Shown: positions 23,060 through 35,200, counted from the first letter of the stretch. The stretch: 64,000 nucleotides of DNA from an uncultured Pseudomonadales bacterium (GCA_937773555.1 CALJVT010000002.1:494501-558500); one strand, 5' to 3'. Numbers and translations are program-made. Notes: generated by a model from the letters alone, not told the origin.

Positions 23060-23387
23060 GAATAATGTGATTGAAACTGCAGATATGATCGATGTAGAGG
23101 TGGCTTTTGCGCTACCAGATCAACAAAAAATTATGGCTTTACAAGTCCCTTGTGGCACAACAGTTTACGATGCCGCGGTAATGTCGGGTATTGTTGAACA
23201 CTTTGACGGCTTGCAGCTTGCCGGCACCCCTATGGGTATTTTTGGCAAAGCGGTGAAAAACCCACAGGTAGAAAAAATTATGCAGGGTCAGCGGGTAGAA
23301 ATCTATCGCCCATTAACTATAGACCCAAAGGTGGCACGGGCCAACCGTGCTGCCAAAGCAGCAGCTAAAGCGCAGCTAAAAGCCTAA
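23037..23387 (+). CDS. rnfH: RnfH family ubiquitin-like protein (RatB)
   Basis: A beta-grasp protein of 90-116 residues. The family core is IDVEVAFALPDQQKIMALQVPCGTTVYDAAVMSG and VEIYRPLTIDPKVARANRAAKA. It probably starts at an internal ATG/GTG such as 23085 (MIDVEVAF) rather than 23037, since family members lack the extra N-terminal residues. Its role is uncertain; it is named from proximity to Rnf genes in some species. Second gene of the ratA pair. Confidence 0.85.
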   Translation: MQTTYISENNVIETADMIDVEVAFALPDQQKIMALQVPCGTTVYDAAVMSGIVEHFDGLQLAGTPMGIFGKAVKNPQVEKIMQGQRVEIYRPLTIDPKVARANRAAKAAAKAQLKA

Positions 23388-23412
23388 TAGTTATAAACAG
23401 TATGGCGGCTAT

Positions 23413-23733
23413 TTACTGGTCTATACGGGTAACTCGACCCTGATCAAAAATGACCCTAAGTTTACGTTCTTCAAAGGTGCCATCGCCACGACGATATTGA
23501 TAAATATAGTCCCAGTGGCTCGGGTTAAAGGTGTCCACCACTAGAGGTGTGCCCATAACATACTGCACTTGGCTTTGGGTTAAGCCAGGTCTAAGTAGCT
23601 CTATCATCTCATCGGTGATGAGATTACCCTGTTGGATATCAATTTTATGGACGCCTGGAAACCCTAGGCTGTCGATATTTGAGCACCCACTGGTAAGCGC
23701 GAGAAAAAGAGACGTGATAAGATAGCGTTTCAT
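23413..23733 (-). CDS. bamE: Outer membrane assembly lipoprotein BamE
   Basis: A 106-residue lipoprotein. Start MKRYLITSLFLALTSGC at 23733 gives a signal peptide with a lipobox ending at Cys17. The SmpA/OmlA domain follows (GNLITDEMIELLRPGLTQSQVQYVMGTPLVVDTF, RRGDGTFEERKLRVIFDQGRVTRI). It is a subunit of the BAM complex that folds outer-membrane beta-barrels. Divergent from fur with about 80 bases between the starts. Confidence 0.95.
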   Translation of the reverse strand: MKRYLITSLFLALTSGCSNIDSLGFPGVHKIDIQQGNLITDEMIELLRPGLTQSQVQYVMGTPLVVDTFNPSHWDYIYQYRRGDGTFEERKLRVIFDQGRVTRIDQ

Positions 23734-23812
23734 GGACCAAGTCTGTGTGTTGAATATGTGGTTGAGAATCATACCTCAATCCCCCATGAGTCTAAAGAGT
23801 GTAAACATTACT

Positions 23813-24223
23813 ATGGCATCAGAAAGCCAAGAATTACGTAAAGCAGGGCTGAAAGTGACCTTGCCCCGTGTCAAAATCTACCAAATGCTCGAACAAGCTA
23901 TGGAAGGTGACCACTGGAGTGCAGAAGATATTTATAAGCTGCTCATGGAGCAGGGTGAAGATGTTGGCTTAGCGACAGTTTATCGGGTGTTAACACAGTT
24001 TGAAGCTGCTGGCTTGGTCGTTCGCCACCACTTTGAAGGTGGTAACTCAGTATTTGAATTAGCCACTGAAAGCAGTCATGACCATATTGTTTGTATAAAA
24101 TCGGGCAGAATTAAAGAGTTCAACGACCCAGTTTTAAACAAGCGCTTGGAAGAGATCGCTGCTGAATTAGGTTACGAACTTACTAGCCGCACTGTTTACC
24201 TCTATGGCGTTAGTGAAGACTAA
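23813..24223 (+). CDS. fur: Ferric uptake regulator Fur
   Basis: A 136-residue iron-dependent repressor. The N-terminus ELRKAGLKVTLPRVKIYQMLEQ is the Fur winged helix. DVGLATVYRVLTQFEAAGLVVRHHFEGG holds the recognition helix and metal ligands, and SHDHIVCIKSGRIKEF the His-rich metal site. The C-x-x-C zinc motif found in many Fur proteins is not obvious: one Cys is present here and no second CxxC follows. Start ATG 23813 is chosen by family length. It is divergent from bamE, the common arrangement in gammaproteobacteria. Confidence 0.95.
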   Translation: MASESQELRKAGLKVTLPRVKIYQMLEQAMEGDHWSAEDIYKLLMEQGEDVGLATVYRVLTQFEAAGLVVRHHFEGGNSVFELATESSHDHIVCIKSGRIKEFNDPVLNKRLEEIAAELGYELTSRTVYLYGVSED

Positions 24224-24250
24224 CTGCTTAGGCGCACTTTAGCTCTGCGT

Positions 24251-25933
24251 TTAGTGCAGGAGTGCGCCAGTACCTAACATTTCTTTAGCGTGGGCTAGTG
24301 TTTGTTGCGTTAGCTTCACACCGCCTAGCATTCGCGCAATTTCTTGTATTCTTTGATGGTCATTTAATGCGGCAACCTGGGTTTGTGTTGTTTGGCCCTG
24401 GCTAGACTTACTCACCTGCAAATGGTGCTGTGCTTGGCTTGCTACTTGTGGCAAGTGAGTGATACATAACAATTGGCAATGTTGGCCTAATTGAGACAAG
24501 AGTCGGCCAACAATTTCTGCCGTAGCCCCACCAATGCCCACGTCTACTTCATCAAAGATAAGGCTTGGCGTAATGCTAGTAGTTGCGATGACCACTTGGA
24601 TCGCTAAGCTGATACGTGACAATTCACCACCAGAGGCGATTTTAGCCAGAGGCTTGGCGCTTTGGCCAGGGTTGGTGCTAATTAAAATCTCAGTGTCATC
24701 ACGTCCCTGGGGCTGTAAGCGAGTCTCTGCTTTGGTCTGCATGCTTAGCTCTAATCGGCAGTTGGGCATGCCTAGTAATGAAAGTTGCTCACCCACAGCT
24801 TTTTCAAGCTGTTTAGCTGCAGCTTGTCTTGCTTTAGTGAGCTTGGCTGAAGCTCTATCGTATGCGTCGGTAAGTGCTGCCTGTTGTTCGTAGATGGCTT
24901 CAAGCTGGCCTTCTTGGTCTTGGTTTTGTTGCAGCTGCTGCTGCAGCTTATCAAGGTGTTCTGGCAGATCTGCCGCTTGAATTTTATGTTTCCTTGCCAT
25001 GCTATAAATTTGGTCTAAGCGGTACTCTAAAGTTTGCAGGCGTGCTGGGTCTTCATCAAAGCCTTGTAAAAAGCTCTGTAGCTCAATCTGGCTTTCTTCT
25101 ATTTGTATAACCGCACTGGCAAGCATGTCTACTGCAGCCAATAGGTGGGGGCTATGCTGGCTAAAATTCTGCAGTTGGTGCTGCCAGCGCTGCAGGCAAG
25201 CTGTGGGGTCTTCACCTAATGGGTTTTCTGGCAGGGCGCAGCGAACGGCTTGAAGCAGTTGGTCTGCATTGGCTCGTTGCTTGTGCTCCTGCTCTAGGCA
25301 GAGCAGTTCTTCAGGCAATAGGGCTAGCTGCTCAAGTTCATCCACCTGATATTGCAATAACTGTTGCTCAGCTTCAGAGAGCTGCTGGCCACCCGTTAGG
25401 GCCTTAATTTGTCGATCAAACTCAAACCAATCATGGCTTATTGATGCCACTGCTTCTTGGTGTTGTGGGTAATTGCCAAAGGCATCTAAAAGAGTTTGAT
25501 GGCTGTCACGGCCTAGCAAGTGCTGGTGTTCGTGCTGGCCGTGTATATTAATTAGCTGGCGACCCAGCTCTTTAAGCGCAGTTATATTGACCGGTTTGCC
25601 GTTAATGTAGCCTCTGGAGCGGCCATCTTGGTTAATCATTCGGCGCAATATGCAGGTGTCGGGGTCTTCGGCTGCCGCCAGATGCTTAGCTGATAAGTAA
25701 TCTTTCACACGGGGTAAGTGGCTAAGGTCGAATACAGCGTGAATGTCCGCTCGTTCTGCCCCCTGCTGAACACACCCAGACTCAGCTCTATCACCCAAAG
25801 TTAAGCCTAGTGCACCAAGAAGTATTGATTTACCCGCGCCAGTTTCGCCACTAATGGCGGTCATCTTGTCGCTGAAATCTAGGTGTAAAAAATCTACTAA
25901 CGCATAATGGTGAACAATTAGCTGTTGCAACAT
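24251..25933 (-). CDS. recN: DNA repair protein RecN
   Basis: A 560-residue SMC-like ATPase for double-strand-break repair. The Walker A is GETGAGKSILLGALG near residue 30. Long Gln/Leu-rich coiled coils fill the middle (about 150-360). The signature and Walker B are at KIASGGELSRISLAIQ and SLIFDEVDVGIGG, and CITHLPQVAS is the H-loop. Length is normal. Convergent with fur and divergent from grpE. The region between fur and recN contains an 8-bp stem GGCGCACT/AGTGCGCC overlapping the recN end but no T-run. Confidence 0.96.
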   Translation of the reverse strand: MLQQLIVHHYALVDFLHLDFSDKMTAISGETGAGKSILLGALGLTLGDRAESGCVQQGAERADIHAVFDLSHLPRVKDYLSAKHLAAAEDPDTCILRRMINQDGRSRGYINGKPVNITALKELGRQLINIHGQHEHQHLLGRDSHQTLLDAFGNYPQHQEAVASISHDWFEFDRQIKALTGGQQLSEAEQQLLQYQVDELEQLALLPEELLCLEQEHKQRANADQLLQAVRCALPENPLGEDPTACLQRWQHQLQNFSQHSPHLLAAVDMLASAVIQIEESQIELQSFLQGFDEDPARLQTLEYRLDQIYSMARKHKIQAADLPEHLDKLQQQLQQNQDQEGQLEAIYEQQAALTDAYDRASAKLTKARQAAAKQLEKAVGEQLSLLGMPNCRLELSMQTKAETRLQPQGRDDTEILISTNPGQSAKPLAKIASGGELSRISLAIQVVIATTSITPSLIFDEVDVGIGGATAEIVGRLLSQLGQHCQLLCITHLPQVASQAQHHLQVSKSSQGQTTQTQVAALNDHQRIQEIARMLGGVKLTQQTLAHAKEMLGTGALLH

Positions 25934-26051
25934 GGCGCTGCTCCGGTGAATTATTGTACTGGCATTATAACCAGTAGTGGGTTTATGTCCAGTATTTTTG
26001 GAAAGGCTTCAATATATATTTTTAAAACCTCATAAAAGCAGGGCGTAATTG

Positions 26052-26080
26052 CTTGAATCGCGCGACGGTGTCCCCATATA
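26052..26080 (+). promoter_or_regulatory. Sigma-32 heat-shock promoter before grpE
   Basis: CTTGAA (26052-26057), a 14-base spacer and CCCCATATA (26072-26080) match the RpoH consensus CTTGAA-N13/14-CCCCATNT almost exactly, about 60 bases before the grpE start. Heat-shock control of grpE is therefore expected. Confidence 0.85.
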
Positions 26081-26139
26081 GAGGGTCAGTCAAGTGATCT
26101 TATTGCAAAGGTTGCGAAAGTTATGTAACGGAGAAGTTA

Positions 26140-26715
26140 ATGAGCGAGCAAGAACAGCCATCTGAAACTGAAGTTGAACTGGAACTGGACACCGAGGTAG
26201 TTGAAGACAGTGCTGAAGCGCCTACTGAAGACGTGTTGCAGGAAGTAACCCTAGAATCAGTGCAGGCCGAACTAGAAGTGGCCTTGGTAAAAGTAGATGA
26301 GCAGCAAGCTGATGTGTTGCGTGCGCAAGCAGAAGCGCAAAATATTCGCCGCCGTAGTGAGCAAGATGTGGCTAAGGCACACAAGTTTGGCCAAGAAAAG
26401 CTAATGACAGAAGTAGTGTCTTTGTTAGATAACTTAGGTCGTGCAATTGAAGCGGGCAGCGCTGATGGGGCTAGCTTAAAGGGCTTGCTTGAAGGTGTTG
26501 AGATGAGCCAAAAAATGCTCCTTGATGGATTACAGAAATTCAATGTAACTCAGCTAGATCCTCATGGTGAGCCGTTCAATCCAGAGTTGCACGAAGCGAT
26601 GACGGCAGTGCCTAACCCAGATCTTGAGCCTAACACGGTGATGGAAGTGTTCCAAAAAGGGTACACCTTAAATGGGCGGCTTGTGCGGCCAGCCATGGTC
26701 GTGGTTTCTAAATAG
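26140..26715 (+). CDS. grpE: Nucleotide exchange factor GrpE
   Basis: A 191-residue DnaK cochaperone that releases ADP. It has a Glu-rich disordered start (residues 1-45), a long dimerising helix (LEVALVKVDEQQADVLRAQAEAQNIRRRSEQDV) and the beta-wing end with GEPFNPELHEAMTAVPNPD and VFQKGYTLNGRLVRPAMVVVS. RBS AACGGAGAAG precedes the ATG. First gene of the grpE-dnaK-dnaJ chaperone block under a sigma-32-type promoter. Confidence 0.97.
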   Translation: MSEQEQPSETEVELELDTEVVEDSAEAPTEDVLQEVTLESVQAELEVALVKVDEQQADVLRAQAEAQNIRRRSEQDVAKAHKFGQEKLMTEVVSLLDNLGRAIEAGSADGASLKGLLEGVEMSQKMLLDGLQKFNVTQLDPHGEPFNPELHEAMTAVPNPDLEPNTVMEVFQKGYTLNGRLVRPAMVVVSK

Positions 26716-26733
26716 AAAAATTAAGGTTTTGTA

Positions 26734-26762
26734 GTTGAAATTTGGGCAAATGGTCCTATATA
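26734..26762 (+). promoter_or_regulatory. Possible second heat-shock promoter before dnaK
   Basis: GTTGAAA (26734-26740), 14 bases, then CCTATATA (26755-26762) resembles the sigma-32 pattern with a weaker -10. It would allow dnaK to be transcribed independently of grpE. Confidence 0.5.
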
Positions 26763-26876
26763 ACAAACAAGCAAGCAGGGCTAAGCCTAAGGCTAAGAAC
26801 AGCCTAGACCGCTAACGCTGCTGAGCAAAATTGAATCAAAAGCCCGTTAAGGGTGAATTAAGAATTGGAGTTTATG

Positions 26877-28799
26877 ATGGGAAAGATCATTGGTATTGAC
26901 TTAGGCACAACCAACTCATGTGTGTCTGTTTTAGATGGCGGCAGCGCTAAAGTAATTGAGAACGCAGAGGGCGATCGCACCACGCCTTCCATTATTGCTT
27001 TTGCTGGTGATGGAGAAATCTTGGTCGGTCAATCTGCCAAGCGTCAAGCTGTGACTAACCCGGTTAATACCTTATTTGCTATCAAACGTTTAATTGGCCG
27101 TAAGTTCAAAGATGATGTGGTACAAAAAGACATCAAAATGGTGCCTTACAAAATTGAAGCAGCCGATAACGGTGATGCTTGGGTTAACGTAAACGGCGAA
27201 AGCAAAGCACCACCGCAGATCTCTGCTGAAATCTTGAAAAAGATGAAGAAAACTGCCGAAGACTACTTAGGCGAAACGGTTACTGAAGCGGTAATTACTG
27301 TGCCTGCTTACTTTAATGATTCGCAGCGTCAGGCAACTAAAGATGCTGGCCGTATTGCTGGCCTAGAAGTTAAGCGCATTATTAACGAGCCTACAGCGGC
27401 AGCATTGGCTTATGGCCTTGATAAGAGCCGTGGCGATTCTACGATTGCTGTGTATGACTTGGGTGGTGGTACTTTTGATATTTCTATCATTGAAATTGCC
27501 GATGTAGATGGCGAGACACAGTTTGAAGTGCTAGCCACTAATGGTGACACATTCCTAGGTGGAGAAGACTTTGACCTACGGTTGATTGAGTTCTTAGCTG
27601 CTGAGTTCAAAAAAGACTCTGGTATTGATGTACATAACGACCCATTGGCATTGCAGCGTCTAAAAGAAGCTGCAGAAAAAGCTAAAGTTGAATTGTCTAG
27701 CTCTAGTCAAACTGATGTTAACTTACCGTACATTACGGCAGATGCCTCAGGCCCTAAGCACTTAAATGTTAAGATTTCTCGCGCTAAGTTAGAGTCTTTG
27801 GTAGAAGACTTGGTGTCTGGTACTTTGAAGCCGTGTGCCCAAGCGCTTAAAGATGCTGGCCTAGAGGCAAGCGAAATAGACGAAGTGATTATGGTTGGCG
27901 GCCAAAGCCGTATGCCTTTAGTTCAAACTGAAGTGACAACTTTTTTTGGTAAAGAACCACGCAAAGATGTTAACCCAGACGAAGCAGTAGCCATGGGCGC
28001 AGCGATTCAGGGTGGTGTATTGGCAGGAGACGTTACTGACGTATTGTTGCTAGATGTTACGCCTTTGACGCTTGGTATTGAAACTATGGGCGGTGTGATG
28101 ACTTCGGTGATCGACAGGAACACGACCATCCCTACTAAGAAGTCTCAGGTATTCTCTACAGCTGACGACAACCAAGCTGCTGTGACCATTCATGTGTGTC
28201 AGGGTGAGCGCAAGCAGGCGACGCAGAATAAATCTTTGGGACGTTTTGACCTTAGTGATATTCCACCAGCACCCCGTGGTATGCCACAGATTGAAGTAAG
28301 TTTCGACATTGATGCCAACGGTATTTTAAATGTCTCTGCTAAAGATAAGGGTACGGGTAAAGAACAGTCCATTATCATTAAAGCCTCTTCTGGCCTCAGT
28401 GATGAAGAAATCGAGCAAATGGTACAAGATGCAGAGGCTAATGCTGCTGAAGATCAGAAGTTTGAAGAAATGGTACAAGCCCGTAATACTGCAGATGGCA
28501 TGGTTCACTCATCTAAGAAGATGATTGAAGAAGCTGGTGAGAAGGCCACAGACGAAGAAAAAGCAGCAGTACAAACTGCAATTGATGCGCTTGAAGAAGC
28601 TTTAAAAGGCGAAGACAAAGAAGCCATTGAATCTGCTACTGCCACTTTAACTGAAGCCTCTGGTGCAATTGCTCAAAAGATGTATGCAGAAGACGCAGCC
28701 GCTCAGGGTGATGCTGAAAATGCTGGCGATGCAGCTGCAGATGACGCTGTTGATGCAGAGTTTGAAGAAGTTAAAGACGAAGACAAAGACAAAAAGTAA
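26877..28799 (+). CDS. dnaK: Chaperone DnaK (Hsp70)
   Basis: A 640-residue Hsp70. It shows the [12 protein letters not shown] phosphate loop, [26 protein letters not shown], the linker [16 protein letters not shown] and the C-terminal EEVKDEDKD tail. Two ATG codons are adjacent (26874 and 26877); the second leaves six bases after GGAG and gives the standard MGKIIG start. It folds proteins together with DnaJ and GrpE. Confidence 0.98.
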   Translation: MGKIIGIDLGTTNSCVSVLDGGSAKVIENAEGDRTTPSIIAFAGDGEILVGQSAKRQAVTNPVNTLFAIKRLIGRKFKDDVVQKDIKMVPYKIEAADNGDAWVNVNGESKAPPQISAEILKKMKKTAEDYLGETVTEAVITVPAYFNDSQRQATKDAGRIAGLEVKRIINEPTAAALAYGLDKSRGDSTIAVYDLGGGTFDISIIEIADVDGETQFEVLATNGDTFLGGEDFDLRLIEFLAAEFKKDSGIDVHNDPLALQRLKEAAEKAKVELSSSSQTDVNLPYITADASGPKHLNVKISRAKLESLVEDLVSGTLKPCAQALKDAGLEASEIDEVIMVGGQSRMPLVQTEVTTFFGKEPRKDVNPDEAVAMGAAIQGGVLAGDVTDVLLLDVTPLTLGIETMGGVMTSVIDRNTTIPTKKSQVFSTADDNQAAVTIHVCQGERKQATQNKSLGRFDLSDIPPAPRGMPQIEVSFDIDANGILNVSAKDKGTGKEQSIIIKASSGLSDEEIEQMVQDAEANAAEDQKFEEMVQARNTADGMVHSSKKMIEEAGEKATDEEKAAVQTAIDALEEALKGEDKEAIESATATLTEASGAIAQKMYAEDAAAQGDAENAGDAAADDAVDAEFEEVKDEDKDKK

Positions 28800-28921
28800 G
28801 CCGAATACGCCTGCTAGTGCTGCTTAAATGCGGCACAATGTTATAACGCGGGGCTTAGGCCCTGCGTTCTTGTATCTGCTTCTTGCAGTTAAAAATACAA
28901 TAGAAGCTTAGTGGAATAACT

Positions 28922-30043
28922 ATGTCTAAACGCGATTTTTATGAAGTTCTTGGTGTGGCCAAGGGCACTGATAAAAAAGAAATTAAAAAGGCTTTTCGCC
29001 GTATGGCGATGAAGTATCATCCAGATCGTAATCCAGGTGATAAAGCGGCCGAAGAAAGCTTCAAAGAAGTGAACGAAGCTTACGAGATTTTATCAGACGA
29101 CCAAAAGAAAGCGGCGTATGACCAGCACGGTCATGCTGGAGTAGATCCAAACGCCCGCGGCGCTGGCGGTGCTGGTTTTGGTGATGTGTTTGGCGACATG
29201 TTTGGTGACATTTTTGGTGGTGCTGGTGCTGGTGGTGGCGGGCGTTCAAGCGTTCAGCGTGGATCAGACTTGCGTTACACCATGGATCTAAACCTTGAAC
29301 AGGCCGTGCGTGGCACAACCGAAGAAATCCGTATACCCACTCAAGTAGAGTGTAAGCCATGTGGTGGTTCTGGTGCCAAGCCTGGTACTAGCAGCAAAAC
29401 TTGCGGTACTTGCCATGGCCAAGGCCAAGTGCGCATGCAGCAAGGTTTTTTCTCAGTACAGCAAACCTGCCCAACCTGTCATGGTAACGGCAAGGTGATT
29501 AGCGACCCGTGTTATTCATGTCATGGTGAAGGCCGAGTACAAGAATACAAAACCTTATCTGTGAAGATCCCACCTGGCGTTGATACGGGTGACCGCATTC
29601 GTTTAACTGGCGAAGGTGAAGCTGGTGGAAATGGTGGCCCAAGTGGTGATTTGTATGTACAAGTATCTGTGCGTGAGCATAAGATATTCACTCGAGATGG
29701 CAAAAACTTATACTGTGAGGTGCCTATTAGCTTTACTGATGCAGCTTTGGGTGGCGAAATTGAAGTGCCGACCTTAGATGGCCGTGTTAAGTTAAAAATC
29801 CCTGAAGGCGCTCAAAGTGGTAAAATGTTCCGCCTGCGTGGTAAAGGGGTCACGCAAGTGCGAGGCGGTGGTCAAGGTGATCTTATGTGTCGTGTTGCTG
29901 TTGAAACACCAGTGCATTTGAATAAAGAGCAAAAGGATTTATTGCGTAAATTCCATGACACTATGGAAGCCACTAAAGGTAAGCATTCACCTAAAAAATC
30001 ATCTTGGTTTGAAGGTGTTAAAAGCTTCTTCGAAGATAGTTAA
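28922..30043 (+). CDS. dnaJ: Chaperone DnaJ (Hsp40)
   Basis: A 373-residue DnaJ. The J domain contains the HPD tripeptide in [15 protein letters not shown] (about residues 33-35). A Gly/Phe-rich linker follows (about 75-112), then four CxxCxGxG zinc motifs ([32 protein letters not shown]) and the C-terminal substrate-binding domains. It stimulates DnaK ATPase. About 120 bases after dnaK a GC-rich hairpin (ACGCGGGGC/GGCCCTGCGT) lies between the two and may be a partial terminator. Confidence 0.98.
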   Translation: MSKRDFYEVLGVAKGTDKKEIKKAFRRMAMKYHPDRNPGDKAAEESFKEVNEAYEILSDDQKKAAYDQHGHAGVDPNARGAGGAGFGDVFGDMFGDIFGGAGAGGGGRSSVQRGSDLRYTMDLNLEQAVRGTTEEIRIPTQVECKPCGGSGAKPGTSSKTCGTCHGQGQVRMQQGFFSVQQTCPTCHGNGKVISDPCYSCHGEGRVQEYKTLSVKIPPGVDTGDRIRLTGEGEAGGNGGPSGDLYVQVSVREHKIFTRDGKNLYCEVPISFTDAALGGEIEVPTLDGRVKLKIPEGAQSGKMFRLRGKGVTQVRGGGQGDLMCRVAVETPVHLNKEQKDLLRKFHDTMEATKGKHSPKKSSWFEGVKSFFEDS

Positions 30044-30085
30044 AACAACCTGTCATTGCGAGTAAAAAAGCGTGGCAATGCATAG

Positions 30086-30901
<816 letters not shown>

Positions 30902-30929
30902 TCTATAAGCCCTGGCCTGAATAATCTGC

Positions 30930-30959
30930 TAGACAAATGGCACTTTAGTTCTGTATAAT
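30930..30959 (+). promoter_or_regulatory. Promoter of the carAB leader
   Basis: TAGACA (30930-30935), 18 bases, TATAAT (30954-30959). The strong -10 is followed by a leader of about 155 bases before the carA start. Confidence 0.65.
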
Positions 30960-31013
30960 TTCGCCAGTTAAAAGGCGCAATAACTTAGCTGCCGGTCATA
31001 GCATTTATAGAAA

Positions 31014-31044
31014 GCGGGGTGTGTCTTACACACCTCGCTTTTTT
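31014..31044 (+). terminator. Attenuator-like terminator in the carA leader
   Basis: GCGGGGTGTGT and ACACACCTCGC form an 11-bp stem (one G-T pair) with a CTT loop followed by six T. It lies between the promoter and the carA start, so it can stop transcription before the structural genes. That is the layout of transcription attenuation; the signal (pyrimidines or arginine) cannot be read. Confidence 0.7.
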
Positions 31045-31122
31045 GCGACTAGAGACCGCATCTTTTTGTACCTGTTAAAAAACATTTGCACGTATGACGC
31101 ACTACACCTGAGGAGGCCCCCA

Positions 31123-32256
31123 TTGACTACTCCCGCCATTCTGGCTTTAGAAGACGGCAGCATATTTAGAGGGGTTGCTATCGGCGCCACTGGCCAAAGT
31201 ACCGGGGAGGTGGTGTTCAACACCTCAATGACTGGCTACCAAGAAATTCTAACGGACCCCTCCTACGCGCACCAAATAGTGACGCTTACCTACCCACATA
31301 TTGGCAACACGGGCACTAATTCAGAAGACGAAGAGTCTGAGTTTGTCTGGTCTGCTGGTTTAGTGATTCGAGATTTACCTTTAATGGCGAGTAACTGGCG
31401 TAACACCCAACCCCTCGATGAATACCTAATCGCAAATAACGTTGTGGCTATTGCCGATATAGACACCCGTCGCCTTACGCGTATTTTGCGAGAAAAAGGT
31501 GCGCAAAGTGGCTGTATAGTGGCAGGTGACAATATTGATGAAGCTGCAGCCTTAGCCGCAGCCAAAGGGTTTTCTGGGCTAAAGGGTATGGACCTTGCCA
31601 AAGAAGTTACGGTTAAAGAGGCCTATAACTGGACTGGCTCCACCTGGGACTTAGAAGAAGGTAATCGTGAAAAGGTGGATGGTCATTTAAAGGTTGTTGC
31701 ATACGACTATGGCGTTAAGCGTAATATCCTTCGTATGTTAGTTGAGCGGGGTTGTGATTTAACCGTTGTGCCTGCGCAAACATCCGCTAAAGACGTGCTA
31801 GCTATGAATCCAGATGGTGTGTTCTTGTCTAACGGCCCTGGTGATCCAGAGCCATGTGATTATGCTATTGCTGCCATCAAAGAAATTTTACAAACAGACA
31901 CACCCGTGTTCGGCATTTGCTTGGGACACCAATTGCTAGCCTTGGCTTCTGGTGCTAAAACAGAGAAAATGAAGTTTGGCCATCACGGCGCCAACCACCC
32001 AGTGCAAGATCTTGACACTAAAGTGGTTATGATTACGAGTCAAAATCATGGTTTTGCTGTGTCAGAAGAGGCTATGCCAAGTCACTTGAGGGCTACGCAC
32101 AAGTCCTTGTTCGATGGTTCGTTACAGGGTATTGAACGTACCGATAAGCAGGCCTTTAGTTTTCAAGGCCACCCAGAAGCAAGCCCCGGCCCGCATGACG
32201 TAGCGCCGCTGTTTGATCGATTTATCGACATCATGACAGCTCGAAAAGCTAACTAA
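31123..32256 (+). CDS. carA: Carbamoyl-phosphate synthase small chain
   Basis: A 377-residue glutaminase subunit. The start is TTG 31123, six bases after a perfect AGGAGG; it gives the standard N-terminus [16 protein letters not shown], while the longer ATG frame runs back through the attenuator hairpin. The class I amidotransferase triad is in [11 protein letters not shown] (Cys) and [12 protein letters not shown] (His, Glu). It supplies ammonia to CarB for pyrimidine and arginine synthesis. Followed directly by carB. Confidence 0.96.
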   Translation: MTTPAILALEDGSIFRGVAIGATGQSTGEVVFNTSMTGYQEILTDPSYAHQIVTLTYPHIGNTGTNSEDEESEFVWSAGLVIRDLPLMASNWRNTQPLDEYLIANNVVAIADIDTRRLTRILREKGAQSGCIVAGDNIDEAAALAAAKGFSGLKGMDLAKEVTVKEAYNWTGSTWDLEEGNREKVDGHLKVVAYDYGVKRNILRMLVERGCDLTVVPAQTSAKDVLAMNPDGVFLSNGPGDPEPCDYAIAAIKEILQTDTPVFGICLGHQLLALASGAKTEKMKFGHHGANHPVQDLDTKVVMITSQNHGFAVSEEAMPSHLRATHKSLFDGSLQGIERTDKQAFSFQGHPEASPGPHDVAPLFDRFIDIMTARKAN

Positions 32257-32283
32257 ACAGCCACAGATTATTGGATAACTGAC

Positions 32284-35200
32284 ATGCCTAAACGTTCCGA
32301 CCTAGAAAGTATATTGATCCTTGGCGCTGGCCCTATCATTATTGGTCAAGCCTGTGAATTTGATTATTCTGGTGCTCAAGCCTGCAAAGCGCTTCGCGAA
32401 GAAGGCTACCGCGTTATCTTGGTAAACTCTAATCCAGCTACCATCATGACCGACCCGTCTATGGCAGATGCCACCTACATTGAGCCTATCCGCTGGGAAA
32501 CAGTAGAGAAGATTATTGAAAAAGAGCGACCCAGTGCCATTTTACCTACTATGGGTGGTCAAACTGCGCTTAACTGTGCGCTCGACCTAAATCGTATGGG
32601 CGTGTTAGAAAAGTACAATGTGGAAATGATTGGTGCTGATGCAGACACCATTGATAAAGCAGAAGATAGAAATCGTTTCGACAAAGCCATGAAAAATATT
32701 GGCCTAGAGTGCCCTCGTGCTGAAATTGCCCACACTTTGGAGCAGGCATTTGATGTGCAAACGCGAATCGGTTTTCCAGCCATTATTCGGCCATCCTTCA
32801 CCATGGGCGGTTCTGGTGGTGGTATTGCATACAACCGAGAAGAATTTGAAGAAATTTGCACCCGCGGATTAGATCTTTCGCCTACCAGTGAATTGCTCAT
32901 TGATGAGTCTTTAATTGGTTGGAAAGAGTATGAAATGGAGGTGGTGCGTGACACCAATGACAACTGCATCATCATTTGCTCAATCGAAAATTTTGATGCC
33001 ATGGGTGTGCATACGGGCGACTCTATTACTGTGGCACCAGCCCAAACCCTTACCGACAAAGAATATCAAATCATGCGCAATGCCTCACTGGCAGTGTTGC
33101 GTGAAATTGGAGTAGAAACGGGGGGTTCTAACGTACAGTTTGGTGTTAACCCAGAAGATGGCCGCATGGTGGTTATCGAAATGAATCCTCGGGTATCGCG
33201 TTCTTCGGCTCTGGCCTCTAAAGCTACGGGCTTCCCTATTGCAAGAGTTGCGGCTAAGTTGGCTGTAGGCTATACCCTAGACGAGCTACAAAACGACATT
33301 ACAGGTGGTGCTACACCGGCCTCGTTTGAGCCTGCCATTGACTATGTTGTGACCAAAATCCCTCGGTTCACCTTTGAAAAATTCCCTCAAGCAGACGATC
33401 GCTTAACCACACAAATGAAGTCTGTGGGTGAGGTCATGGCCATTGGCCGCACATTCCAGGAGTCATTACAAAAAGCATTGCGTGGTTTAGAAACAGGCAT
33501 CCATGGTTTGGACCCTATTTTAGACATTACCCAAGAAGATGCTCGTAGTCGAATTATTGCCGAACTTAAAATCCCTCGGGCTGATCGTATTCAATACGTC
33601 GGTGATGCATTGCGCATGGGCATGGGCGTTCAAGAAGTGTATGAATATTCTGGTATTGACCCCTGGTTTTTAGTGCAGCTGCACGATCTAATTGAAGAGG
33701 AAGCCAAGCTTTCCAAGCTAGGCCTTGCAGACCTTAATTATGAGCGTGTTTATAGCCTTAAGCGCAAGGGTTTCTCAGATATTCGATTGTCTAAGTTGTT
33801 GGGTCTTACTGAAAAAGGCTTCCGTCAACACCGCCAAAAGTTAGGTATACGTCCGGTATATAAGCGTGTAGATACCTGTGCAGCAGAGTTCGCTACTGAC
33901 ACGGCATATATGTACTCTACCTATGAAGAAGAATGTGAGTCTCGCCCAAGCAAGCGCAATAAGATTATGATTCTAGGTGGTGGCCCCAACCGCATTGGCC
34001 AAGGTATTGAGTTTGATTATTGCTGCGTGCATGCTGCCCTAACGATGCGCAGGCAGGGTTATGAAACCATTATGGTGAACTGCAACCCAGAGACTGTATC
34101 GACAGATTATGACACTTCAGATCGGCTCTACTTCGAGTCTGTTACTCTAGAAGATGTGTTAGAAATTGTGCACATTGAGCAGCCTGCAGGTGTGATCGTG
34201 CAGTACGGTGGGCAAACTCCACTTAAGCTTGCTGTCGATCTGGAAAATGCAGGTGTGCCGATACTAGGCACAAGCCCAGAGGCAATCGATCGCGCTGAAG
34301 ACCGCGAACGGTTCCAGCAAATGATTCAACGGTTAGGTTTATTGCAGCCAGAAAACGCCACTGTGCGCACGCAAGAAGAAGCGGTTCGTGCAGCAGAAAA
34401 AATTGGCTACCCTTTGGTTGTTCGTCCATCTTATGTATTAGGTGGCCGTGCCATGGAAATTGTGCACAAAGAAACCGAACTCAAACGCTATATGAACGAG
34501 GCGGTTCAAGTGTCTCACGACTCGCCTGTATTACTAGACCGTTTCTTAAGTAATGCTGTAGAAGTGGATATAGATGCTGTGTGTGATGGTGAGCAGGTGG
34601 TTATTGGCGCTATTATGCAGCACATTGAGCAAGCGGGTATCCATTCGGGTGATTCAGCCTGTGCACTGCCTCCGTACGATCTGCCACAAAACGTGCAAGA
34701 TGCAATGCGTGAGCAAGTAAAGCGTATGGCTTTAGAACTGGGTGTCATTGGTTTAATGAACACTCAGTTGGCATGGCAAGATGGTGAAATATATGTCATT
34801 GAAGTGAACCCACGTGCTTCTCGCACTGTGCCTTTTGTATCTAAGTGTATTGGTGTTTCGTTAGCAGACATTGGTGCTCAAGTTATGGCGGGTAAGCTCC
34901 TTGAAGACATTGGCTTCACTAAAGAGATTATTCCAGGCTATTTTAGTGTTAAAGAAGCAGTATTTCCGTTTGACAAGTTCCCAGGTGTTGACCCAATCCT
35001 CAGCCCAGAGATGAAGTCAACGGGCGAAGTAATGGGTATTGGTGATAGCTTTGCGGAAGCCTTTTCTAAGGCACACATAGGTACTGGTCAGTCTATGCCG
35101 GTGGCTGGAAAAGCTTTTATTTCTGTACGTGAAGTAGATAAGCCTGCATCTCTTAAGTTGGCGGCAGGCCTAATTAACCTTGGGTTCACTTTGGTTGCGA

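Noticed and set aside
24231-24268. GGCGCACT/AGTGCGCC stem between fur and recN as a terminator
   Set aside because: No T-run on either side and it overlaps the recN coding end; kept only as a note in the recN entry.
31021-31122. Longer N-terminus of CarA beginning at ATG 31021
   Set aside because: It would translate the attenuator hairpin and add 34 residues absent from the family; TTG 31123 has a perfect ribosome site.
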